Shown here: positions 36,887-44,637 of the stretch, piece after piece
Numbering within the stretch: the stretch's first letter is position 1
Layout of the letters: every line of letters begins with the position of its first letter
Assembly: GCF_009827545.1 (NCBI RefSeq)
Contig: NZ_WTYS01000001.1
Location: forward strand, 2,629,772-2,693,771
Source: Pontixanthobacter gangjinensis
GTDB lineage: Bacteria; Pseudomonadota; Alphaproteobacteria; Sphingomonadales; Sphingomonadaceae
Direction: 5' to 3'
Length of the DNA stretch: 64,000 nt
Made by a program: the position numbers and the translations under genes
Notes under the pieces: generated by a model
Databases searched by the model: none
Told to the model about the DNA's origin: nothing
Seen by the model: the letters and a program-made list of their open reading frames with translations, nothing else

Positions 36887-38026
36887 TTAGTTGACCACAC
36901 CAATAACATCAGGGTTTCCGTCTGGATCGCCATTTACGCGGCCGCCATTCCCGACCGCACCTTGGAGAAGGATACCCGCGAGGTGCGGTGTAGCCATCGA
37001 GGTGCCGGAAATGGTGTTGTATCCGCCGCCGGTCCATGTCGATTTGATCGACGAACCCGGCTCGGCAAAATCAACCGGCGGGTTGCCATAGTTGGAAAAG
37101 CTCGACCAGTTGTCGCCAATTGCGAAGGATGAAACGGTGAACACATTTGGTCCGTTTGCGCGTGCTGGCGAGTGGTTGTTCGCGTCATCACGCTCGTTAC
37201 CCGCTGCAAGTGCAAAGCGAACGCCGCCAGCAGCTGCATCAACAACCGCCTGATCAAGCGCGGGGCTAACACCGCCGCCTAGGCTCATATTCGCAACGTC
37301 ACCGGGACGGCCATATTGCGCTACATAATCGATACCAGCGATAACACCCGAGTTCGAACCCGAACCGCGGCGGTCAAGCACACGGACAGCCACAACAGGA
37401 GCGCCCGGCGCCACACCGATTACGCCAATATTATTGTCCAAAGCAGCAATCGTGCCGGCAACATGCGTACCGTGGCCGTTCTGGTCACCTGCATCGCCAC
37501 GGACAAAACTTGCCGAGCGCGCAACATCCACGTTGAGATCAGGGTGATCAAGCTGGATGCCGCTATCGATAACCCATGCGGTGTTGAAGCTACCAGCGCC
37601 GCCGCCATTTACGCGGGCGATGCCCCATGGGGTTTCCTGGGCTGGCTGTGCGCCACCGCCGCCATCGCCGGGCTTACCCTTGCGAATGCTAGGACCATTG
37701 CCCTGGAATTGGATGGCATTGATCACTTGATCTTGCTCGCAATAAGCGATGTTGGCATTGCCGCGCTTCATATTCTCAATCGCTTGCGGCGACGCGTTGA
37801 CCGCAAAACCGCGCAAGGCGACCGAATAGACATGCTTTAGTTGAGCAGCGTTAGCCTGAGCCGAACGCTGCGCTTCTGCGCGTGCGTTGCTGCGTGAAAC
37901 CTTGCCCTTTTCGAAAACACAGATGTAGCTTCCGGCGATCTTGTCGCCCGCGTTCTGCGCCTGCGCAGGAGTTGCCAGTGCTACCAATGGTAGAGCCGAA
38001 AGAACGGCCAATGATGCAACTTTCAT
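36887..38026 (-). CDS. Subtilisin-like S8 serine protease, secreted
   Basis: A 379-residue exported protease. A signal peptide ends in AQAQN, followed by an inhibitor-like propeptide (IAGSYICVFEKGKVS to VNASPQAIENM). The catalytic domain has Asp in VIDSGIQLDHPDL, His in GHGTHVAGTIAA and Ser in ISGTSMATPHLAG, with ALAAGNERDD carrying the oxyanion Asn. The closest general type is the proteinase K branch. It probably degrades extracellular or periplasmic protein after self-removal of the propeptide. Confidence 0.94.
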   Translation of the reverse strand: MKVASLAVLSALPLVALATPAQAQNAGDKIAGSYICVFEKGKVSRSNARAEAQRSAQANAAQLKHVYSVALRGFAVNASPQAIENMKRGNANIAYCEQDQVINAIQFQGNGPSIRKGKPGDGGGGAQPAQETPWGIARVNGGGAGSFNTAWVIDSGIQLDHPDLNVDVARSASFVRGDAGDQNGHGTHVAGTIAALDNNIGVIGVAPGAPVVAVRVLDRRGSGSNSGVIAGIDYVAQYGRPGDVANMSLGGGVSPALDQAVVDAAAGGVRFALAAGNERDDANNHSPARANGPNVFTVSSFAIGDNWSSFSNYGNPPVDFAEPGSSIKSTWTGGGYNTISGTSMATPHLAGILLQGAVGNGGRVNGDPDGNPDVIGVVN

Positions 38027-38232
38027 ATTTTTCCCTCTCCAGTTTATTTTTCAATCAGCGACCCGTGGCTGACTGGAGCAATAGGTGTATCGCTTGAAAC
38101 TGGATTGTCGAGAATAAAAGAGTATTAATTTTTAGGTAACTCAGAATTTCCTTTAATTCCGAGATTGATTTGGTTTATGGCTCGGTCACAATTTGGAGCC
38201 ATGAGAGATAGAAACTCAATCTGCCTCCTATT

Positions 38233-38251
38233 TTACAAGTACAGCTTGTAA
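38233..38251. promoter_or_regulatory. 7-bp inverted repeat in an AT-rich spacer
   Basis: TTACAAG and CTTGTAA form a perfect inverted repeat with a 5-base spacer, inside an AT-rich 270-bp gap between the secretin end and the protease start. It could be an operator for the protease gene. It has no run of T on either side long enough to call it a terminator. Confidence 0.3.
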
Positions 38252-38296
38252 TTTTATTGCCAATTTACTTTGGTTTGCGCTATAAAATACCAAGCC

Positions 38297-39922
38297 CTAC
38301 TCGGCGACTGGCTCCAGCTCAATGAGGCCGCTGGTCTCAATAGTTGATTCGCTAGCTACAGAATCAGCCTGTTCGGCAATTTCAAACCGGCGGTGCCGCA
38401 CAATGCGCGGGGTAATCACGATATAAAGTTCGGTTTTGGTACTGGTTGATCGTTCGTTGCGGAACAGGGCGCCGACGATCGGGATATCCCCCAGCAGCGG
38501 GATCTTCGAATTGGTCGTCAAAACATTTTCCTGGGTCAGCCCGCCAATCACGAAGGTTTCTCCGTCGCGGACCGAGGCGCTGGTCTCCGCCTCACGCTGG
38601 CTGATTGTGGGATAGCCTTGGGAAAAGCCGGTAACGCTCGATACCACGCCATATATCTTCGACGTTATATAGCCGTCGCTGCTAACCCGCGGCGCAATTT
38701 GCAACGTCACGCCTACATTCACATATTGGACCTGCTGCGACACGCCGTTGACACCCGACAATTGGATTGAGGTCAGAATGGGCAGGGCATCGCCGGTAAT
38801 AATCTTTGCGGTCGACCCGCTTTGCGCGGCAATGCGCGGACGCGAAACGATACGGCCTTCGCCCTTCTGGATTTGCGCATAGACCGCTGCCTGAAGCGCG
38901 CCTGATGGCAGAATATCATTCGGGTCGAGGCCAAACGGCAAAAACGATCCGGTGCTCAGTGTCCCGATACCAACCTGCCCGTTCTGGTTGTTGAGATCGA
39001 TGCCCAGATTGCGCGCACCGGTTTCTGTCAATTCGACAAATTGGGTTTCCAAAATAACGCTATCGACCGGAACATCGATTAATTCGATTTGCCTCCGGAC
39101 CCGGTCAATCCGGTCCTGCGTTCCCGTAACCCAGATTGCGTTCAACCGGCGATCGATCGCCAGCCCGTCACCAAAGTTCTGGCCAAGCGGGACCTGCTCT
39201 CGCTCGGTCTGCTGTTGCGGCGCGCCAAAATAATTCGACTGCTGCGATGCGCCGGGCGAACCAAACCCCGGCTCGCGGCGGATGAACACATCGTTGGGGG
39301 CAATCTCGACGCCCTCTGACAACAGACCGACGACTTCAGACACATCGGCGTATTTCAGAAAAATCAGATCATAGGCATCGCCGGGCTGATAGGCGTCAAC
39401 AGGCGTGCGATTGAGTTCCTGCTGAGGAATAACTTCTTCGCCAGCTGACCCGATGGGCCTGCTCCCTAACACTTCTTCGTCGGAGACTTTCTCAATCCGT
39501 ACCTGTACTGCATTATTGCCCATTCGCTGGATATTCATCGTTGCCGGCAGCGCAGTATCAAATCTCAAAACCAGGCTGCTGCCTTGATTGAAAAACTGCA
39601 GCGAACGAACAAGGCCGCGATAGGTTTGCTTGGTTCTGACCCGGCCCGTTTTCAAAGTGGTGGCCATTATCAGTTCAAGCCGGTTTGCGTTGCTTTCAGC
39701 AGGGGCTATGCGGGGTTCAGCAGGAGAGAACCGCAGGATGAAGGTCGCGCTTTCCTTATCCTCGGTTACGAGCCTCAATTCTTCGAGGACCGAGGGCACG
39801 ACTTGTGCATTTGCAATTCTCGCGCCGAAAACGCCAGAAACTGCCGCCAGAATCAAGGCCACTATCAAGGCCGAGATTAAATAATTGAGGCCCCCTGCGA
39901 TGCGGGCTCCCTTGATTGTCAT
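38297..39922 (-). CDS. AMIN-domain secretin (GspD/PilQ-like outer-membrane channel)
   Basis: A 541-residue exported protein; the hydrophobic start ends at ARIANAQ. An N-terminal AMIN-like beta domain (residues about 45-150) is followed by an N1-type ring domain with IFLKYADVSEVVGLLSEGV. The secretin core follows: LNAIWVTGTQDRIDRVRRQIELIDVPV, ILETQFVELTE, and the C-terminal ETFVIGGLTQENV and PLLGDIPIVGALFR segments. Secretins form multimeric outer-membrane pores for type II secretion or pili. No other secretion or pilus gene is adjacent. It lies 109 bases after pspF on the same strand. Confidence 0.9.
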   Translation of the reverse strand: MTIKGARIAGGLNYLISALIVALILAAVSGVFGARIANAQVVPSVLEELRLVTEDKESATFILRFSPAEPRIAPAESNANRLELIMATTLKTGRVRTKQTYRGLVRSLQFFNQGSSLVLRFDTALPATMNIQRMGNNAVQVRIEKVSDEEVLGSRPIGSAGEEVIPQQELNRTPVDAYQPGDAYDLIFLKYADVSEVVGLLSEGVEIAPNDVFIRREPGFGSPGASQQSNYFGAPQQQTEREQVPLGQNFGDGLAIDRRLNAIWVTGTQDRIDRVRRQIELIDVPVDSVILETQFVELTETGARNLGIDLNNQNGQVGIGTLSTGSFLPFGLDPNDILPSGALQAAVYAQIQKGEGRIVSRPRIAAQSGSTAKIITGDALPILTSIQLSGVNGVSQQVQYVNVGVTLQIAPRVSSDGYITSKIYGVVSSVTGFSQGYPTISQREAETSASVRDGETFVIGGLTQENVLTTNSKIPLLGDIPIVGALFRNERSTSTKTELYIVITPRIVRHRRFEIAEQADSVASESTIETSGLIELEPVAE

Positions 39923-40031
39923 TATGCAACGACCCCTTAGTCCGCCGGCGACATTACCGATGGCGGCTTAGAGGGCAAGCCCTGATTGTTTGAAAAGGCC
40001 GGTCAGTCGCCCCCGCGACAAACCGCAGATG

Positions 40032-41075
40032 TCAGGTTTCGTCGGCCAGCCCATGTTTCTTGATGCAATGGCGCAGTTGGTCATAGGTCAGGCCGAGAGC
40101 CTTGGCGGTTTGCCGCTGGTTCCAGCGGTGCTTGCCAAGCGCGTGTTCGACTATGCTGCGTTCATGGTCATCAACGGCGGCGCGCAGGTCACTGACCTCT
40201 TCAAGCGCGGCGGTTGAATTAGCCTGTGTTGCAGTCGCAGTTGCTGTAGGCTTGCCGGCATCGTCTGGGTCAAACGTGCGAGTTTTTGAGGGCAGCGGTT
40301 TCCAAGGCGAATCGAATGGATTGAATTGCACATGGCCAATCGGGTCTTTCCAATTGTCCCAGCGGTAAATCGCCCGCTCCACAACATTGCGCAATTCTCG
40401 GACGTTGCCCGGCCATTCATAATTGTCCAATTGCCTGGCGACGTGCGGGGCAAAACCGGGCCACCCTTCCCATCCGATTTCCGCAGCCATCCGCCGCCCG
40501 AAATAATCAACCAGCACTTCGACATCACCCTCGCGCACGCGCAGCGGGGGCAGCGTAATCACTTCAAAGGTGAGCCGGTCGAGCAAATCGGCACGGAAGG
40601 TTCCTTCTTCCGCCAACCGGGGCAGGTCTTCGTTTGTTGCTGCGACAATCCGGACGTCGACATTGATCGGGCGGGAGGATCCGATGCGGGTCACTTCGCC
40701 ATATTCAACCGCCCTCAGCAACCTTTCCTGCGCAGCCATCGACAGCGTGCCCAGTTCGTCGAGAAATAACGTACCTTTGTCGGCTTCTTCAAACCTTCCC
40801 GCGCGCGCTTTGGTAGCGCCGGTGAAAGCTCCTGCTTCGTGGCCGAACAATTCGGCCTCGATCAGCGTTTCGGGCAGAGCGGCGCAGTTCATCGTGACCA
40901 GCGGCTCTCCCCAACGTTCGGAGAGGCGGTGAAGGCGTTCGGCGATCAATTCCTTACCCGTGCCGCGTTCGCCGATCACCAGAACCGGACGGCGCATAGG
41001 AGCCGCGCGACTGGCACGCTCGACCGCATCAAGAAAGGCACCAGACTGGCCGATAAATTGATTTTCGCGCTCCAT
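40032..41075 (-). CDS. pspF: PspF, sigma-54-dependent activator of the psp operon
   Basis: A 347-residue enhancer-binding protein without a regulatory N-terminal domain. Walker A is GERGTGKE at 35-42, GAFTGA at 82-87 is the loop that contacts sigma-54, and TLFLDELG is Walker B. A C-terminal Fis-type helix-turn-helix (NQRQTAKALGLTYDQLRHCIKKHG) binds DNA. Unusually there is a 60-residue linker rich in Thr/Ala/Gln. PspF is normally held inactive by PspA. It is divergent from the psp operon. Confidence 0.95.
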   Translation of the reverse strand: MERENQFIGQSGAFLDAVERASRAAPMRRPVLVIGERGTGKELIAERLHRLSERWGEPLVTMNCAALPETLIEAELFGHEAGAFTGATKARAGRFEEADKGTLFLDELGTLSMAAQERLLRAVEYGEVTRIGSSRPINVDVRIVAATNEDLPRLAEEGTFRADLLDRLTFEVITLPPLRVREGDVEVLVDYFGRRMAAEIGWEGWPGFAPHVARQLDNYEWPGNVRELRNVVERAIYRWDNWKDPIGHVQFNPFDSPWKPLPSKTRTFDPDDAGKPTATATATQANSTAALEEVSDLRAAVDDHERSIVEHALGKHRWNQRQTAKALGLTYDQLRHCIKKHGLADET

Positions 41076-41104
41076 AACCCAACCTATAGTGAAATTTCCC
41101 ACAT

Positions 41105-41123
41105 CTTGGCAATAGTCGCCAAG
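41105..41123. promoter_or_regulatory. Likely PspF upstream activating site
   Basis: CTTGGC and GCCAAG form a perfect 6-bp inverted repeat with a 7-base spacer, 53 bases before the -24 element of the sigma-54 promoter and 29 bases from the pspF start. Its position fits a PspF binding site, which in E. coli also reduces pspF expression. Confidence 0.6.
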
Positions 41124-41175
41124 TCAAAAATTGATATGAACCTGTAAGATATTGAATAAATTGATAATTATCCGT

Positions 41176-41192
41176 TTGGCACACCCCTTGCT
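41176..41192 (+). promoter_or_regulatory. Sigma-54 promoter of the psp operon
   Basis: TTGGCACACCCCTTGCT matches the sigma-54 consensus: TTGGCAC (GG at -24), five bases, then TTGCT (GC at -12). It is 37 bases before the first ATG of the operon. Confidence 0.92.
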
Positions 41193-41229
41193 ATGTAATG
41201 AACAACACCAATCGGAAGGAAATCAAGCC

Positions 41230-41394
41230 ATGTATGACCGCAGCTTCTTTAAAAGCAAATTGGGTCAGGCTGCACTCGCCAGCATCGCAGCGATGTGCGC
41301 ATTTGTTGTTCTGAGTTCGCAAATGCAGTTCAGCCCCGCTTACGCTTCGGCGCATTCGGAAATCGTTCAGTTCGAAGCTGTCGAGCTGGCATGA
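41230..41394 (+). CDS. 54-residue membrane or exported peptide, first gene of the psp operon
   Basis: A small protein directly after the sigma-54 promoter, with a good GGAAGGA site. It has a basic start (MYDRSFFKSKLGQ), a single hydrophobic segment (about residues 14-33) and an acidic tail (AHSEIVQFEAVELA). SPAYA at about 36-40 could be a signal peptidase site, so it may be either an inner-membrane peptide or a short secreted one. I do not recognise a family. Its stop overlaps the next in-frame ATG (ATGA at 41391), which opens into the pspA frame. Confidence 0.8.
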   Translation: MYDRSFFKSKLGQAALASIAAMCAFVVLSSQMQFSPAYASAHSEIVQFEAVELA

Positions 41395-41420
41395 ACACCC
41401 CTTCCCCCACCAACCCCCTA

Positions 41421-41505
41421 GGGCCGGAGCGCGAAAAGAAGGCGCATCCCCAGTCTGGCGCCAACACCGCACACACCCCCCCACGCGGTTCAGGCGCTCC
41501 GGCCC
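41421..41505 (+). promoter_or_regulatory. 12-bp inverted repeat upstream of pspA
   Basis: GGGCCGGAGCGC (41421-41432) and GCGCTCCGGCCC (41494-41505) are exact complements, separated by 61 bases. In the mRNA this would make a strong stem between the small peptide gene and pspA. It could control mRNA stability or the ratio of peptide to PspA. Confidence 0.5.
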
Positions 41506-41672
41506 AAAATGTGGTGTCACGGTTCGAAGCCGAGGTTGAACGCCTCCGCACCAGCCCCACCCCAACGCAAACACCGGCACAGGCTTCAAAAAACTCGTTA
41601 CTTGCGGACTCTGGACAATCCACTTTCCGCGCAGATATCAAAGCCAATTTGTTCACCAATGGAGTACCCTTG

Positions 41673-42365
41673 ATGGGAATATTCAGTCGCACCCGTGATA
41701 TTATCGCCGCCAACTTCAACGACATGCTCGATAATGCCGATGATCCGGCAAAAATGATCCGCATGATCATCCTCGAAATGGAGGAAACTCTGGTGGAAGT
41801 GCGCGCATCCGCAGCACGCACCATTGCCGATCAAAAAGAAATGCACCGGCACACGGTTAAGCTTGACCGTTTGCAAGCCGATTGGGGCGAGAAAGCACAA
41901 TTGGCGCTTAGCAAGGATCGCGAAGATCTTGCCCGGGCAGCTTTGGTCGAGAAGAAGAAAGCTGGCGATATGTCAGAGCAACTGAAGGCCGAAATCGCCG
42001 TGCTCGACGACGCATTGCGCGCTTACGAGAAAGATATCGACAAACTGCAAAACCGCCTGCGCGAGGCCCGCAGCCGCCAGACCGCCATCGCGGCTCGTTT
42101 GGAAAGCGCAGAAAACCGGGTCAAGCTGCGCACGCTGATGTCGAACGAGCGGGTGGACGAGGCGCTGTCGCGGTTCGACCAACTCGAACGCCGGGTCGAT
42201 TACGCCGAAGGCCGCGCCGAATCGCTGTCACTGGCAGATGGATCCAAACAGCAGCCCTCTTTGTCAGACGAAATCGATGCGCTCGCAGGTGCCGATAAGG
42301 TCGATGAAGAATTGGAAGCAATGAAGGCAGCCCTGAAGGGTGCCGCACAAGATCAGAAGGACTAA
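41673..42365 (+). CDS. pspA: Phage shock protein A
   Basis: A 230-residue coiled-coil protein of the PspA/IM30 family. It binds stressed inner membrane to stop proton leak and inhibits PspF. It starts GIFSRTRDIIAANFNDMLDNADDP with an amphipathic helix, then MIRMIILEMEETLVEVRASAARTIA and long helical repeats. The ATG at 41673 has a GGAG site 8 bases away and fits the family start. The frame is also open for 94 codons upstream to an ATG at 41391 that overlaps the previous stop, so an N-extended form cannot be excluded. Confidence 0.95.
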   Translation: MGIFSRTRDIIAANFNDMLDNADDPAKMIRMIILEMEETLVEVRASAARTIADQKEMHRHTVKLDRLQADWGEKAQLALSKDREDLARAALVEKKKAGDMSEQLKAEIAVLDDALRAYEKDIDKLQNRLREARSRQTAIAARLESAENRVKLRTLMSNERVDEALSRFDQLERRVDYAEGRAESLSLADGSKQQPSLSDEIDALAGADKVDEELEAMKAALKGAAQDQKD

Positions 42366-42369
42366 GCCA

Positions 42370-42672
42370 GTGGATTTTCCAAGTGAAATTATCATCGTAC
42401 CGATACTCTTCATCGCGCTCCCGTGGCTGATTATGCATTATATCACCAAGTGGAAAACCGCTGGCACCATCACCAACGATGATGAGCAGCTACTTGATGA
42501 ATTGTATCACCTGGCCAAGCGTCTTGATGACCGGATGGACACAGTCGAGCGGCTCGTCGCCAGCGACAATCCTGACTACCGGCCAGCCAAATTGATGCAT
42601 GACCGCGATGTCGACAACCAACAATTACGCGAACTTGACCGCTTGATCGCCGAGAAGAAGGGACCCCAGTAA
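42370..42672 (+). CDS. pspB: Phage shock protein B
   Basis: A 100-residue membrane protein from a GTG (DFPSEIIIVPILFIALPWLIMHYITKW at the start). One helix is followed by a cytoplasmic coiled coil, DELYHLAKRLDDRMDTVERLVASDNPDYR, which matches the PspB end in E. coli (MRERIQALESILDAEHPNWR). With PspC it relieves PspA inhibition of PspF. Its stop overlaps the pspC start (TAATG). Confidence 0.92.
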   Translation: MDFPSEIIIVPILFIALPWLIMHYITKWKTAGTITNDDEQLLDELYHLAKRLDDRMDTVERLVASDNPDYRPAKLMHDRDVDNQQLRELDRLIAEKKGPQ

Positions 42673-43049
42673 TGACCAGCGAACGGACAACTCTTTACCG
42701 CGACAAACAGAACGCGAAATTGATGGGCGTGTGTTCGGGAATTGCCGACTACACCGGGGTCAACGCATTATGGGTTCGCCTTGGCTTCATAATCTTGTTG
42801 TTGACCATCGCGCCGATCCTGCTGCCTGCCTACTTCATCGCCGGTTTGCTTCTGAACAAGAAGCCCGCGCATCTTTATGTTGGCAAGGAAGAACAAAAAT
42901 ACTGGCAGGGCGTACGTCAAAGTCCGCAGCGCACCGCGCGACAGATCCGCAGCCAAATGCGCGATGTCGACCGCCGGCTAGCTGATATCGAAACATATTA
43001 CGTCACCAGCAATCCGCGCCTGACTGCAGAGATTGAACGGCTGCGCTGA
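42672..43049 (+). CDS. pspC: Phage shock protein C
   Basis: A 125-residue PspC. The N-terminal PspC domain has LYRDKQNAKLMGVCSGIADYTGVNALWVRLGF and two hydrophobic stretches to about residue 62. A basic, Arg-rich tail follows (RQIRSQMRDVDRRLADIETYYVTSNP). It senses stress at the membrane together with PspB. It is coupled to pspB and is 25 bases before the first PspB-like gene. Confidence 0.95.
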   Translation: MTSERTTLYRDKQNAKLMGVCSGIADYTGVNALWVRLGFIILLLTIAPILLPAYFIAGLLLNKKPAHLYVGKEEQKYWQGVRQSPQRTARQIRSQMRDVDRRLADIETYYVTSNPRLTAEIERLR

Positions 43050-43074
43050 CATTCAAATTTGAGGGGAAATTATC

Positions 43075-43386
43075 ATGGGTGATCTAATTGGATTAGTCGC
43101 CGTATCGGCACCGTTCTTGATGGTCTTGGGGATCGTCTGGATTGGCAGCCAGAAGAAGTTGGAAGAGAAACGCATCGCAGCAACCGCTGAAATGAGTTCA
43201 GAGAAAGCGGCGCAATATGCCTCGCACACCGCCGAACTCGAACAGCGCGTCCAGGTACTCGAACGCATCGTTACCGATCGCGGCTATGACATTGCCACGC
43301 AGATCGAAGCCTTGCGCGACACTCGCGAAGTCAATCAGGCAAGCAGCGGTACGCCGCTGAATATCGCCAAAGCGGAGCGGGTATAA
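43075..43386 (+). CDS. PspB-like small membrane protein, paralogue 1
   Basis: A 103-residue protein with an N-terminal helix (about 4-24), a charged linker and a coiled coil with TAELEQRVQVLERIVTDRGYDIA. The last part, SGTPLNIAKAERV, is matched in paralogue 2. The coiled coil is like that of PspB but the rest is divergent. A ribosome site (GAGGGGAAAT) precedes the ATG. Its stop overlaps the next start (TAATG). Confidence 0.85.
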   Translation: MGDLIGLVAVSAPFLMVLGIVWIGSQKKLEEKRIAATAEMSSEKAAQYASHTAELEQRVQVLERIVTDRGYDIATQIEALRDTREVNQASSGTPLNIAKAERV

Positions 43387-43733
43387 TGAATTGGGGGAGT
43401 CCTGAATTTGTTATCGCCATCATTGCCGTTTCTTACGGCGCGTGGATCATCAACAACTGGATCCGTGCCAAGCATGGATACGAGCTGGAAGATGAATGGG
43501 GCGGCAAAACCAAACCCAAGGACACCGGCGAGATCAAACAGCTCCGCGCCGAAAATGCCGAACTGGTCGGCCTGCTGAAAGACCAGGGTAAACGGATGGA
43601 GACGCTCGAACGCATCGTGACCGACAAGGGCTACCGCCTGAATGAGGAAATCGAGGCGCTGCGCGATCTGCCCGATGCCACCAGTAACAATAGCGGCGTA
43701 CCGCTCAATATTTCGAAGAAGGAAACTGCCTGA
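43386..43733 (+). CDS. PspB-like small membrane protein, paralogue 2
   Basis: A 115-residue protein: one helix (about 7-23), an acidic linker, then KRMETLERIVTDKGYRLNEEIEALRD. The tail SGVPLNISKKETA matches paralogue 1 (SGTPLNIAKAERV), which supports a recent duplication. The stop overlaps the next start in TGATG. Confidence 0.85.
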   Translation: MNWGSPEFVIAIIAVSYGAWIINNWIRAKHGYELEDEWGGKTKPKDTGEIKQLRAENAELVGLLKDQGKRMETLERIVTDKGYRLNEEIEALRDLPDATSNNSGVPLNISKKETA

Positions 43734-44035
43734 TGCCAGAACTCGTCATCATCTTCAGCTTCGTGATTGTGGCTGCGCTGATTGTATTTGGCAGCGTGAT
43801 GTCGATGCACAAACGCCAAATTGCCTATAAAGAACGCCGCGATGCTGCTGAACGTGCAGATAGCAGCGCCAATCCGGTGGCTTCGGCAAAGAAAATTGAC
43901 CAGCTCGAACAGCGCGTCCGCGTTCTTGAACGGCTTGCAACAGATCGCGGCCAGGATCTAGCGGCCCAGATCGACGAATTGCGCAGCCTGCCTGATGCTG
44001 ACCTGAATTTCGCGACTAGGGAGAAAGTCCAATGA
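43733..44035 (+). CDS. PspB-like small membrane protein, paralogue 3
   Basis: A 100-residue protein with a helix at about 4-23, a charged Ala/Arg-rich linker and IDQLEQRVRVLERLATDRGQDLAAQIDELRSLPDAD. It lacks the PLNI tail. Its end overlaps the next gene by 4 bases (ATGA). Confidence 0.85.
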   Translation: MPELVIIFSFVIVAALIVFGSVMSMHKRQIAYKERRDAAERADSSANPVASAKKIDQLEQRVRVLERLATDRGQDLAAQIDELRSLPDADLNFATREKVQ

Positions 44036-44304
44036 GTTTCTGGACGGCAGTCGTCATAATCGTGGCCATCGGCGCCGTTACAAGTGTTTTTCGCGCACGA
44101 TACCGCGCCCAGGCGGGGATTATCGCCGACAAGCAGGGCAATGAGCAATATATCCAGCAAACCGACACTTCGGACAGGCGCGAGGTCGAAGAACTGCGCG
44201 AGCGGATCAAGGTCCTCGAACGGATTGCGACCGATGCCAACACTACGGAAAGCCTGAAAATCAGGCAGATTTCAGACGAAATCGAAAATCTCAGGGACAA
44301 ATAA
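44032..44304 (+). CDS. PspB-like small membrane protein, paralogue 4
   Basis: A 90-residue protein: a short helix (about 5-20), then EVEELRERIKVLERIATDANTTESLKIRQISDEIENLRDK. The RERIKVLERIATD segment is the closest of the five to E. coli PspB (RERIQALESILDAE). It ends before a small hairpin. Confidence 0.85.
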   Translation: MSFWTAVVIIVAIGAVTSVFRARYRAQAGIIADKQGNEQYIQQTDTSDRREVEELRERIKVLERIATDANTTESLKIRQISDEIENLRDK

Positions 44305-44310
44305 TCGAGC

Positions 44311-44334
44311 CGGTGCAGCAAATTATATGCACCG
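44311..44334 (+). promoter_or_regulatory. Stem-loop between PspB-like genes 4 and 5
   Basis: CGGTGCA and TGCACCG pair around a 10-base AT-rich loop. No T run follows, so it is more likely an mRNA processing or stability hairpin than a terminator. A GGGAGGA site for the next gene starts a few bases later. Confidence 0.5.
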
Positions 44335-44355
44335 CAAATCGGGAGGATTTGTGAA

Positions 44356-44613
44356 ATGAACGAACAGATCATCATGTATGGCACAGTGATAATAGGCACA
44401 GTGATTGTCGCCATGATCGCCTTGCGCGGTTGGCAGGGTTGGCTTGCCCTGAAAGAACAAGAACTCGACCGCCGTTCGACCCCGCTGCACCAGATGCGGC
44501 AGGATTATGAATTGGAACACGGTTCGCCGGTCGGCGCAGCCCGGATCGAAATCGCCGATCTGAAAGAACGCATCCGCAAATTGGAAGCCATCGCCAGCGG
44601 GGTGGATTTGTAA
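44356..44613 (+). CDS. PspB-like small membrane protein, paralogue 5
   Basis: An 85-residue protein with a helix at about 7-25 (YGTVIIGTVIVAMIALRG), a Gln/Arg-rich linker and IADLKERIRKLEAIASGVDL at the end. It has a good ribosome site (GGGAGGA) and is separated from paralogue 4 by 51 bases. It is the last gene of the array. Confidence 0.83.
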   Translation: MNEQIIMYGTVIIGTVIVAMIALRGWQGWLALKEQELDRRSTPLHQMRQDYELEHGSPVGAARIEIADLKERIRKLEAIASGVDL

Positions 44614-44637
44614 TTCGCACGCACTACATGGGACGCC

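Noticed and set aside
38233-38251. Terminator for the secretin gene
   Set aside because: The stem is short and AT-rich, and no sufficient T run follows on the minus strand.
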